From CAYOUV01 sp963790075 (GTDB lineage: Bacteria; Chloroflexota; Anaerolineae; Anaerolineales; Villigracilaceae): a stretch of 64,000 nucleotides of DNA. The first letter of the stretch is position 1. Every line of letters starts with the position of its first letter. The translations under genes and the position numbers were made by a program. The notes under the pieces are model-generated. The model searched no databases, was not told the DNA's origin, and worked only from the letters and a program-made list of their open reading frames with translations. Positions 1-8,112 of this stretch are shown here, in pieces. The stretch is from positions 682,001 to 746,000 of the forward strand of contig CAWBNG010000003.1 of assembly GCA_963790075.1 (NCBI GenBank), given 5' to 3'.

Positions 1-1158
1 GGTGTGGCGGTTGAGGCGATTCGTCGCGGCGAAGTGGTCGTTCGCCCCGGTCAGTATCAGGCAACCCGTCGATTGGACGTGCATTTTCGCATGCTGGCCG
101 ACGCCAGCGCCTCCTTGCAGCATGCCAGCGAGGTCAAACTCTTCATCGGCGCCAGCGAGGTGATGGCAAACGCCCGCCTGCTGGGAACAGAAGTCCTGGC
201 GCCGGGACAGGAAGCCTGGCTTCAACTCGAACTGCGCGACCCAGTCGTAGCTGTGCGCGGCGACCATTACATCCTGCGCCGCCCATCACCGTCGGAGACG
301 ATTGGAGGCGGCGTGGTCGTCGATCACCAACCGAAGGGTCGCCATAAACGCTTCGATCAGGCAGTGTTGAAAAAACTAGCAGCCCTGTCAGTAGGCACCC
401 CTGATGAAGTGCTTTTCGAAGCTGCGCTAGCGCTTAGTACGGCACCAATCAAGGAAGTGATCAGTCGTTCACGTTTGGAAGCAGGGACAGCCGAAACCGC
501 GCTAAAAGATTTGTTAGATTCAGGTCGTCTGCTGGTTCTGGAAGACGGCCCTCCGGTCATTGCCAGCAATGTATTGGTCATCCCTTTGCCCCATTGGAAT
601 AGCTTTCACGATAAGATTTTACAAATCGTCGACGCCTATCATAAAAACCTTCCCTTGCGGCGCGGCCTCCCGCGCGAAGAACTCAAGAGTCGCCTAAAAC
701 TCACGCCGCGAGTCTTTAACGCGCTGATCAAACGGCTGGTTGCAGCGGACGAACTGGACGAGGCAGGCAGCGCAGTGTCAAGACCCGGGCATAGAATCAA
801 TTTCGATAACGCCCAGCAAGTCAAGGTCCAGACTCTGATGCGGCGCTTCGCGCAATCCCCTTTCAGCCCACCATCCACCAAGGAGTGCCAGGTTGAAGTT
901 GGTGAGGAAATCGTCAATGCCTTGATCGATCTGGGAGAACTGATAGCTGTTTCGCCTGAAGTGGTTTTTCGCAAACAGGATCTCGATCAGATGGTGGGTA
1001 AAGTAGGTGGATTCATTACAGAGCGAGGCCAAATCAGCGTGGCCGACGCGCGGGACCTGTTCAACTCGAGCCGCAAATATATGCTGGCGTTGCTCGAACA
1101 CCTGGACACAATTGGCATCACCGTACGCGATGGCGATTATCGCAAACTTAGGAGATAG
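1..1158 (+). CDS. selB: Selenocysteine-specific elongation factor SelB, C-terminal part (5' truncated by window)
   Basis: SelB is the special GTPase that brings Sec-tRNA to UGA codons by binding the SECIS hairpin in the mRNA. The reading frame is open from base 1, so the N-terminal G domain lies outside the window. Seen here are the end of the EF-Tu-like barrel region (roughly residues 1-110, with the typical GDHYILRRPSPSETIGGG segment) followed by about 270 residues fitting the winged-helix repeats that bind SECIS RNA. The gene ends in TAG at 1156. Its presence means the genome decodes UGA as selenocysteine, which matters for the interrupted peroxiredoxin at 57838. selA, selD and selC are not in view and may lie upstream. 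Confidence 0.9.
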   Translation, partial: GVAVEAIRRGEVVVRPGQYQATRRLDVHFRMLADASASLQHASEVKLFIGASEVMANARLLGTEVLAPGQEAWLQLELRDPVVAVRGDHYILRRPSPSETIGGGVVVDHQPKGRHKRFDQAVLKKLAALSVGTPDEVLFEAALALSTAPIKEVISRSRLEAGTAETALKDLLDSGRLLVLEDGPPVIASNVLVIPLPHWNSFHDKILQIVDAYHKNLPLRRGLPREELKSRLKLTPRVFNALIKRLVAADELDEAGSAVSRPGHRINFDNAQQVKVQTLMRRFAQSPFSPPSTKECQVEVGEEIVNALIDLGELIAVSPEVVFRKQDLDQMVGKVGGFITERGQISVADARDLFNSSRKYMLALLEHLDTIGITVRDGDYRKLRR

Positions 1159-1230
1159 TTTCACCGCGCAGAGACCGGGGTTGTTGAATGCTTGCGATTC
1201 CGGTCACGCCCGGCGATACTGGAGGCCCGC

Positions 1231-1902
1231 ATGTGTGGACGTTTTACCCTAACCGTCGACCCAGCCGATCTGCAAGATGCATTTTCGGATTATATCTTTC
1301 CAGCGGAATTCGCACCGCGTTTCAACATCGCTCCGACCCAGCCAATCCTGGCTATCCCCAACGACGGCAAGCATACCGCCGATTTCTTCATCTGGGGGCT
1401 GATCCCCACCTGGGCAAAAGACCCGTCGATCGGGAATCGCCTGATCAACGCTCGCGCCGAAACGCTGGCTGAAAAACCATCCTTCCGCGGCAGCTTCAAA
1501 TATCATCGTTGCCTGATCCTGGCCGATGGGTTTTACGAGTGGAAATCCCAGCCGGGTACCAAGACCAAAACGCCTTACTTCATCCATCTGAAAAATCGCC
1601 GCCCATTCGCCTTTGCGGGACTGTGGGATGAGTGGAATTCGCCGGACGGCTCGCAAATCAAATCCGGCACCATCATCACCACCCATCCAAACGAACTGAT
1701 GGCGAGCTTGCATAACCGCATGCCGGTGATCTTAGCGCCCAGTGCTTACGCGCAATGGCTGGACCCGGCCGCTCAATCGCCCGAAAACTTGCAATCGCTA
1801 CTCAAACCTTATCCGCCCGAGGAGATGATCGCTCACCCGGTATCAACACTGGTCAACAATCCAGCCCACGACCGGCCAGAATGCGTAGTTCCATCTTCTT
1901 GA
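1231..1902 (+). CDS. SOS response-associated peptidase (SRAP, YedK/HMCES family)
   Basis: SRAP proteins crosslink to abasic sites in single-stranded DNA through the amino group and thiol of Cys2, protecting the lesion. The product (223 aa, normal family length) begins MCGRFTL, so Cys2 is exposed after Met removal. The frame stays open upstream to 1192, but this ATG is chosen because the family invariably starts MCGR and GGAGG lies five bases before it. Other family features are RFNIAPTQ, the NARAET segment with its catalytic Glu, and the HNRMPVIL block with the active-site His. It stands between selB and an MFS gene with no obvious operon partner. Confidence 0.95.
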   Translation: MCGRFTLTVDPADLQDAFSDYIFPAEFAPRFNIAPTQPILAIPNDGKHTADFFIWGLIPTWAKDPSIGNRLINARAETLAEKPSFRGSFKYHRCLILADGFYEWKSQPGTKTKTPYFIHLKNRRPFAFAGLWDEWNSPDGSQIKSGTIITTHPNELMASLHNRMPVILAPSAYAQWLDPAAQSPENLQSLLKPYPPEEMIAHPVSTLVNNPAHDRPECVVPSS

Positions 1903-1995
1903 CCAGAACCAGATAAACACTTCTGACGGGTTGGATTGTGGCTGCATTCCCTGGCAACTCTGCTTTCATGACGCAAACGTCGGAATCCTCTCTCA

Positions 1996-3261
1996 ATGCT
2001 TAGATTGCAATCCATTATTACCAACCGCTTCCCGGCGCTGTCATCGCGAGATTTTGCCATTTTCTGGTCAGGGCAGTTCCTCTCCCTGATCGGCACCTGG
2101 ATGCAAAACACCACCCAACCGCTGCTGGCATACCGTCTCAGCGGACGACCCTTTGACCTGGGTTTGATTGGCTTTGCCAGCACCCTACCGACCTTGTTGC
2201 TGGCATTGCCGGGCGGTGTGATCGTCGAATACTTGGACAAGCGAAAAACAGTGATTGCCTTACAGGCCGTGATGATGTTTCAAGCCCTGGCCATGTCGTT
2301 TTTAACCCTGACCGGCGTCATCCAAATCTGGCACATTGTTATCCTGGCTTTTATCCTGGGCACAGCCAGCGCGGTCGAGATTACTGCTCGACAGGCCATG
2401 CTGATCGAATTGGTCGGGCGCGAGGCATTGCCAAACGCCATCGCATTGCAATCCACCATCTTTAACGCAGCGCGCGTGATCGGTCCATCCCTGGTGGCCC
2501 CGTTCCTGATCCTGATCCGCGAACAAGGTGAGGGCTGGGCATTCCTGGCCAATGGTTTGAGTTACCTGTTCGTTATCATCGGCCTGCTTTTCGTGCGCAC
2601 CCAATACAAAGCCGAAAGTCCGACCGAACGCCGCAACCTGGTGGAGGAATTAAAAGAGGGGCAAAGCTATATCTTTAAAACGCCTCTGGTCGCCTGGCTG
2701 ATTGTATTTGCCGGGCTGTTTGGCTTATTCGCTTACCCGATTGTCCAGCAAATCCCCGTTCTGGCCAAGGATGTGCTTTACCAAATTGGGGATACGGAAG
2801 CCATCGTGGCCGCCCGCAATAGTGCCCTGTATACTGCTCAGGGTGTCGGAGCCCTGATCGCTGCAGTCACTCTCTCTGCCAATAGCTCATACCGCCGCAA
2901 GGGCTTCTTGTTGACTTTCGGCCAGTACGCCTTTATTACCGGTATGATCGTACTGGCTTTTCCGCGCTCCCTGATACCTATCTTGCTCCTGATCGCAATC
3001 ATGGGCTGGGGCGCTGTCACACAATTGACAACCATGAACACATTGATCCAATTACAAGCTCCCAACGGTTTGCGTGGACGGGTATTTAGTACTTACCTGT
3101 GGGCATTGCAGGGCGCTTCAACCTTCGGTAGCCTGTTGATCGGAGGCATGGTCCAGGCCTGGGGCTTACCAGTGACCGCACTGGTTGCCGGAGGAATTTG
3201 CGCACTGGCCGTCGGCGGCATCCATTTACGTATTCCATCACTGAGACTTACCGAAGCGTAA
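1996..3261 (+). CDS. MFS transporter, EntS/MFS_3-like
   Basis: A 421-residue polytopic membrane protein with about 12 hydrophobic segments. The N-terminal segment SSRDFAIFWSGQFLSLIGTW and the following QPLLAYRLSG block are typical of the MFS_3 (enterobactin exporter-like) group, which moves small molecules out of the cell using the proton gradient. A soluble central loop (about residues 205-230, TERRNLVEELKEG) separates the two six-helix halves. The substrate cannot be read from the sequence. The start is the first ATG; no strong ribosome-binding site is visible. A coaE promoter probably begins just after its stop (TAAAAT near 3295). Confidence 0.85.
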   Translation: MLRLQSIITNRFPALSSRDFAIFWSGQFLSLIGTWMQNTTQPLLAYRLSGRPFDLGLIGFASTLPTLLLALPGGVIVEYLDKRKTVIALQAVMMFQALAMSFLTLTGVIQIWHIVILAFILGTASAVEITARQAMLIELVGREALPNAIALQSTIFNAARVIGPSLVAPFLILIREQGEGWAFLANGLSYLFVIIGLLFVRTQYKAESPTERRNLVEELKEGQSYIFKTPLVAWLIVFAGLFGLFAYPIVQQIPVLAKDVLYQIGDTEAIVAARNSALYTAQGVGALIAAVTLSANSSYRRKGFLLTFGQYAFITGMIVLAFPRSLIPILLLIAIMGWGAVTQLTTMNTLIQLQAPNGLRGRVFSTYLWALQGASTFGSLLIGGMVQAWGLPVTALVAGGICALAVGGIHLRIPSLRLTEA

Positions 3262-3348
3262 GCTCAGTGTAAGTCGTTATTGTTTACATTCTGGTAAAAT
3301 GAGAGGGGTTTTTGAAAAGACCCCAAGTAATCCACACAAGGAGCAGCA

Positions 3349-4482
3349 GTGAGTAACTGGCCCGGGAAATTCATTATCGGTCTCACTGGCAATATTGCCA
3401 CAGGGAAGAGTGTTGTCCGCCGTATGCTGGAGCATCTCGGCGCTTATAGCATAGATGCCGACGCTTTGGCACATCGCGCCATCTCCAAGGGTGCACCTGG
3501 TTATCAATCTGTGGTTGATACATTTGGAAGATGGATCGTGGAGAAGGATGAGGAAATTGATCGTGCCAAATTAGGAGATTTGGTTTTCAACAATCCCAAT
3601 GCATTAATTCAACTGGAAGCGATCGTCCATCCTTTGGTTGATCAGGCGGTGGATATTTTAATCAAACGTTCCAGCCATCCGATCGTCGTCATCGAAGCCA
3701 TTAAACTTCTGGAGGGGTCGCTGCACGAGGCTTGTGATACGATCTGGGTCACCGATGCCCCCGAAGATGTTCGTATCGAACGGCTGATGCGTAAACGAAA
3801 CCTGAGCCGTAAAGAAGCTCTGCAGCGCATTCACGCGCAGAGTCCCCAACAAGACAAGAATTTAGCGGCAGATGTAGTCATCAAAAACAACGGCTCCTAC
3901 GATGACCTGTGGAAGCAGGTAACAACGGCCTGGAAACAAATCTCCCCAATCGGCGATACTGGTCCGATGATGATTAAGACAGCCAAAACCGGCGAATTTG
4001 CGGTCCAACGCGGCCGACCGCGCAATTCGGATGTGATCGCAGATTTGGTGACCAGCCTGAGCCAGGGTCGAAAAAACATGACCAAGGATGATGTCATGGA
4101 GGCATTCGGCGAAAAAGCATATCTGCTGCTGCAAATGAATAACCAATTCGTTGGTCTGGCCGCCTGGCAAGTAGAGAACCTGGTCGCCCGAACAACGGAC
4201 CTTTACATCTCGCCTGAAATACTGCTTGAACCGGCGCTGGACACCCTGGTCTCCGAACTCGAACGTGCCTCGCAGGATTTGCAATGTGAAGCTTCGCTCG
4301 TATTTCTGCCACCAGAACTGGCCGTACACGAGGATATCTGGAAGCGCCTTGGATACGAAAAACGAACCCCGGATAGCCTGGGCATACAAGCCTGGCAAGA
4401 TGCAGCAACCGAGTCGCAGCCGGAAAATACGACTCTGATCTTCAAACAACTCAGACAAGACCGTATCCTGCGTCCGATTTAA
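3349..4482 (+). CDS. coaE: Dephospho-CoA kinase with a C-terminal GNAT-like extension
   Basis: CoaE catalyses the last step of coenzyme A synthesis, phosphorylating the 3'-hydroxyl of dephospho-CoA. Residues 1-200 match the enzyme: P-loop GLTGNIATGKS near the N-terminus, the YSIDADALAH segment, and the lid region with VRIERLMRKRNLS. The protein is 377 aa, whereas CoaE is usually about 200. The remaining ~170 residues, after a linker, carry a GRPRNSDVIADLV segment and a fold suggestive of a degenerate GNAT acetyltransferase (VGLAAWQVENLV, then WKRLGYEKR). That second assignment is an inference. The start is GTG with AAGGAG seven bases upstream. It precedes dacA-cdaR-der on the same strand. Confidence 0.88.
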   Translation: MSNWPGKFIIGLTGNIATGKSVVRRMLEHLGAYSIDADALAHRAISKGAPGYQSVVDTFGRWIVEKDEEIDRAKLGDLVFNNPNALIQLEAIVHPLVDQAVDILIKRSSHPIVVIEAIKLLEGSLHEACDTIWVTDAPEDVRIERLMRKRNLSRKEALQRIHAQSPQQDKNLAADVVIKNNGSYDDLWKQVTTAWKQISPIGDTGPMMIKTAKTGEFAVQRGRPRNSDVIADLVTSLSQGRKNMTKDDVMEAFGEKAYLLLQMNNQFVGLAAWQVENLVARTTDLYISPEILLEPALDTLVSELERASQDLQCEASLVFLPPELAVHEDIWKRLGYEKRTPDSLGIQAWQDAATESQPENTTLIFKQLRQDRILRPI

Positions 4483-4565
4483 ATCAGGCAATTGCTGCCG
4501 GTTAATGAGGATCCTTACTTAGCGTTCCTGGCTACAAATCCTGATCCTGATTACCTAGAATTTCT

Positions 4566-5432
4566 GTGACTGAATTACTCAACGACCTCTTTTTTATCTT
4601 CCAACGACTGAACTGGCTGAGTGTTATCGACATTCTGCTGGTTGCATTGATTTTCTTTGGCTTACTGTATATGCTGCGAGACACGCAAGCGATTGTCTTG
4701 CTGCGCGGCATAATCTTCTTGGTAGTTTTGATCGCCTTGCTGACCAGCCTGGTCAACCTGCCAGCCTTCTCCTGGCTGGTACGCACCACCCTACCGGCCC
4801 TGCTCTTTGCCATCCCGGTCATCTTTGCGCCGGAAATCCGGCGCACGTTGGAGCGTATCGGCCGGGCTGGATCGATCTTCAGGGTTGGGGGGCAGCTTTC
4901 ACACCTTGAAATTGAAGAAACCATCCAATCGGTGGTAGGCGCCTGCGCGCGCCTGTCCGCCAGGCAACACGGAGCTCTGATCATCATGCAGCGTTTGGAT
5001 GGATTGGACGAGTATGTCGAAACTGGTGTTCGCATGAGCGCTAAGGTCACACCTGAATTGCTTTTGCAGGTCTTTTATCCGAACACGCCCTTGCATGACG
5101 GGGCCGTCATCATCGGCAATGCCCGTTTGATTGCGGCGGCTTGCGTCATGCCGCTCTCCGCCAGTGGCATCCTGACCCGCTCTCCCGAACGGCAAATGGG
5201 ACTTCGTCACCGTGCCGCGCTGGGTATCTCGGAAGCCAGCGATGCAGTGGCAGTGGTTGTCTCGGAAGAGACAGGCTCGATCTCGATTGCGCATGCCGGG
5301 CGCATGATCCGTCGCCTGGATCCGGAACGTTTGCAAAACATCCTGACAGCTTTTTATCGAACGGAAGATAAGAACGGTAATAATTTCTTCGAGCGCGTAT
5401 TCCCGTATTTCTTCCCACGGAAAGAAGAGTAG
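4566..5432 (+). CDS. dacA: Diadenylate cyclase DacA/CdaA
   Basis: Membrane-bound enzyme that condenses two ATP into the second messenger c-di-AMP, which controls potassium uptake and wall homeostasis. The 288-aa product has three N-terminal membrane helices (about residues 15-100) followed by the DAC domain with both hallmark motifs: LHDGAVII (DGA) and LRHRAAL (RHR). This is the CdaA layout and length. The start is GTG. It is followed one base later by cdaR, its usual regulator, and then der. No glmM is present, unlike the classic Firmicutes operon. Confidence 0.95.
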   Translation: MTELLNDLFFIFQRLNWLSVIDILLVALIFFGLLYMLRDTQAIVLLRGIIFLVVLIALLTSLVNLPAFSWLVRTTLPALLFAIPVIFAPEIRRTLERIGRAGSIFRVGGQLSHLEIEETIQSVVGACARLSARQHGALIIMQRLDGLDEYVETGVRMSAKVTPELLLQVFYPNTPLHDGAVIIGNARLIAAACVMPLSASGILTRSPERQMGLRHRAALGISEASDAVAVVVSEETGSISIAHAGRMIRRLDPERLQNILTAFYRTEDKNGNNFFERVFPYFFPRKEE

Positions 5433-5433
5433 C

Positions 5434-6693
5434 ATGCTGCGCTGGATCATCTCTAATTTGCGTACTTTTTTCCTGGCCATTGTGCTGGCTATGGCAGTCT
5501 GGGTTTCAGCTGTGACAGCCGAAGACCCGGACGAAGTGCGCACCTACCCAAACCCAATCCAGCTTGAAATCGTCGGGCAGAGCCCATCCTTGGTCATCAT
5601 CGGCTCATATCCAAAACAGGTCGAAGTTACACTCCGCGCGCCTCGTTCGGTGTGGGACAAGCTGACGTCCAATCCAAAAGCAGTGCGAGCTATCCTGGAT
5701 TTATCCAGCCTGAGCGCTGGAGAGCACACAGTCAACCTGCAAATTCAGGTTGCTGAACGTCCGGTACGAATCGTCTCGGTCAATCCGTCATCCGTTACTC
5801 TATCGCTGGAACCGTTGATTACGCGCACGCTCAACATTGAACCAGCCATCTCCGGCGAACCCGCGATCGGATACAAAGCCGGAGACGTGACCCTCGAACC
5901 GAAGCAGGTAGCCGTCTCGGGTCCCGAATCACTCGTCAATCACATTGCCCGAGCGCGGATTGTCATCAATCAGGCTGGTGTGCGTGAAGACATCGATCAA
6001 TCCATGCCAGTCCAAATCCTGGATCAAAACAATACTGCGATCAGCGGCCTGACGGTCAACCCTGAAACGGTACATGTGACCGTTCCGGTCAGCCAGCAAG
6101 GCGGTTACCGAGACGTGGCTGTCAAGGTGGTTGTCCAGGGGTTGGTTGCCAGCGGTTACCGTTTGACCAATATCTCCGTCTTCCCGCCAGTCGTCACACT
6201 CTACTCGTCTGACCCGCAGGTGGTCAACTCCCTGCCAGGCGTGGTCGAGACCGCACCCCTGAGTCTGGATGGCGCCAAAGAGGATATCACCACGCGCCTG
6301 GCGCTCAGTCTACCTGCGAGCATCTCGGTGGTTGGCGAGCAAAACGTGCTGGTTCAGGTTGGCATTTCGCCTATCCAGAGCAGCCTGACAATATCGAACA
6401 AGAAAGTCGAAGTTATCGGCTTGCCAAATAACCTGACAGCCCAGATCTCACCTGAAACGGTGGACGTGATCCTTTCCGGTCCGCTGCCGTTGTTGGACGC
6501 GCTTTCATCACAAGATGTGCGCGTGATCGTAGATGTAACCGGGCTCGAGGCCGGAACACATCAACTCACGCCCAAGGTCGAGATCCTGGTCTCGAATATC
6601 AGCGTCGAATCGATCCTGCCGGCCACGTTGGAAGTCGTCCTGACTCCCTCTGGATCCATTTCTTCCACGCCGCTCCCCACAACCACACCTTAA
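5434..6693 (+). CDS. cdaR: YbbR-domain protein, CdaA regulator
   Basis: YbbR-domain proteins sit in the membrane with an extracytoplasmic chain of beta domains and regulate the adjacent diadenylate cyclase. The 419-aa product has an N-terminal membrane anchor (LRTFFLAIVLAMAVWVSAVT) and then four or so YbbR repeats, recognisable by recurring P.xVxVSGP/LSGP-type segments (VAVSGPESLV, VDVILSGPLPLL). It ends in a Ser/Thr/Pro tail. The start codon ATG lies two bases after the dacA stop, so translation is probably coupled. Assignment as cdaR rests on the domain plus position. Confidence 0.9.
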   Translation: MLRWIISNLRTFFLAIVLAMAVWVSAVTAEDPDEVRTYPNPIQLEIVGQSPSLVIIGSYPKQVEVTLRAPRSVWDKLTSNPKAVRAILDLSSLSAGEHTVNLQIQVAERPVRIVSVNPSSVTLSLEPLITRTLNIEPAISGEPAIGYKAGDVTLEPKQVAVSGPESLVNHIARARIVINQAGVREDIDQSMPVQILDQNNTAISGLTVNPETVHVTVPVSQQGGYRDVAVKVVVQGLVASGYRLTNISVFPPVVTLYSSDPQVVNSLPGVVETAPLSLDGAKEDITTRLALSLPASISVVGEQNVLVQVGISPIQSSLTISNKKVEVIGLPNNLTAQISPETVDVILSGPLPLLDALSSQDVRVIVDVTGLEAGTHQLTPKVEILVSNISVESILPATLEVVLTPSGSISSTPLPTTTP

Positions 6694-6694
6694 T

Positions 6695-8066
6695 ATGCCC
6701 AAACCCGTTATCGCCTTAGTCGGCCGCCCTAATGTTGGGAAAAGCACCCTGTTCAATCGTCTGGCGGGAGAACGTCTCGCGATTGTAGACGACACACCCG
6801 GCACAACCCGCGACCGGTTATTCTCCGAATCCGAATGGAATGGGGTTGCCTTCAACATCATCGACACCGGTGGGATCGACCCGAACTCACGGCGGTCGGA
6901 CTCCGCTTTCGATCGGTTCAGCGGACTTCATCCGAGAAATTCGAACCCAAGCCGAGATTGCCATTAACGAAGCCGATGTCGTCTTGTTCATCACAGATGG
7001 CGAAGCTGGCGTGACGCCGCCCGACCGGGAAGTGGCTGAAATCTTACGCCGCAACCAAAAGAAATTGGACGATGGCTCCTTCATGCCCCCGATTTTCCTG
7101 GCTGTCAATAAATGTGATAGCCCTGCACGCCGGCTGGCAGTAGCCGAATTCTACGAATTGGGGTTAGGGGAGCCATATCCGATCTCTGCTTTGCATGGCA
7201 CCGGGACCGGCGATCTGTTGGACGAACTGGTCAGAGCCTTTCCCGTCTTAGAAGAGGAACCCGAGGACGAGAGCATCAAAATCGCCATCGTCGGCAAACC
7301 AAACGCAGGCAAGTCGAGTCTGCTCAATAAATTGGTAGGTGAGGAGCGCGCCATCGTCAGCCCAATCCCCGGTACAACGCGCGACTCGATCGATACACAA
7401 ATCGAATTTGACGGGATCCTGGTCACTCTGATCGATACCGCCGGCATCCGCCGGCGTGGAAAAATCGCACCGGGCGTTGAAAAGTACAGCGTGCTGCGTT
7501 CGTTCAAATCCATCGAGCGGGCAGATGTGGTTTACCTGATGATCGATGCCGAGACGGGTATCACATCCCAGGATGCCCACATCGCGGGCTTTATTCTGGA
7601 TGCCTGGAAATCGTGCGTCGTTCTGGTCAACAAGTGGGATGCGATCAGCAAAGACAACTACACCATGGAAGAGTACACCCAGCGCATTCGCCAGGATCTC
7701 AACTTCATGGATTACGTGCCGCTGTTGTTTATTTCGGCCAAGACCGGCCAGCGTGTGGATCAGGTACTGCCACTCGGGTTGGAGGTGCAGGAAGAACGAC
7801 TGGCACGCCTGACCACTTCAAAGATCAACCAGATCCTGCAATCCGCCCAGGACCGACACCAGGCTCCAACGCACTCCGGGAGGCAGCTCAAGATCTTTTA
7901 CGGCACGCAGGTCCGCTCGGACCCGCCAACTTTCATGATCTACGTCAACGATCCCAAGCTGATGCATTTCTCCTACCTGCGTTTTCTTGAGAATCGCATC
8001 CGCGAAGAATACGGCTTCATCGGCACCCCAATCCGGATTGTAACGAAGGGGCGACGGGATAAATAA
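6695..8066 (+). CDS. der: Ribosome-assembly GTPase Der (EngA), interrupted by a one-base frameshift
   Basis: Der has two tandem GTPase domains and a KH-like domain and is needed for 50S subunit maturation. GTPase 1 starts with GRPNVGKSTLFNRLAGE, GTPase 2 with GKPNAGKSSLLNKL (about residue 200), and the C-terminal KH-like region follows. The frame breaks at 6884-6885: in frame one reads GGIDPNSRR and soon runs into unrelated residues, while dropping one A from CCGAACTC gives GGIDPTHGGRTPLSIGSADF and joins perfectly to the rest. The repaired protein is 456 aa, a normal length. Because Der is normally essential, a sequencing or assembly error is more likely than loss. It starts right after the cdaR stop. 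Confidence 0.9.
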
Positions 8067-8067
8067 A

Positions 8068-8095
8068 AACAGGGCGGCCGGCTGGCCGCCCTGTT
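8068..8095 (+). terminator. Rho-independent terminator after der
   Basis: A 12-bp perfect hairpin (core AGGGCGGCC/GGCCGCCCT, loop GGCT) begins two bases after the der stop and is followed by TTCGTTT. It also lies just beyond the convergent NBR1-type gene (stop at 8113), so it may serve both strands. Confidence 0.85.
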
Positions 8096-8112
8096 CGTTT
8101 CACAGTTTTCTC

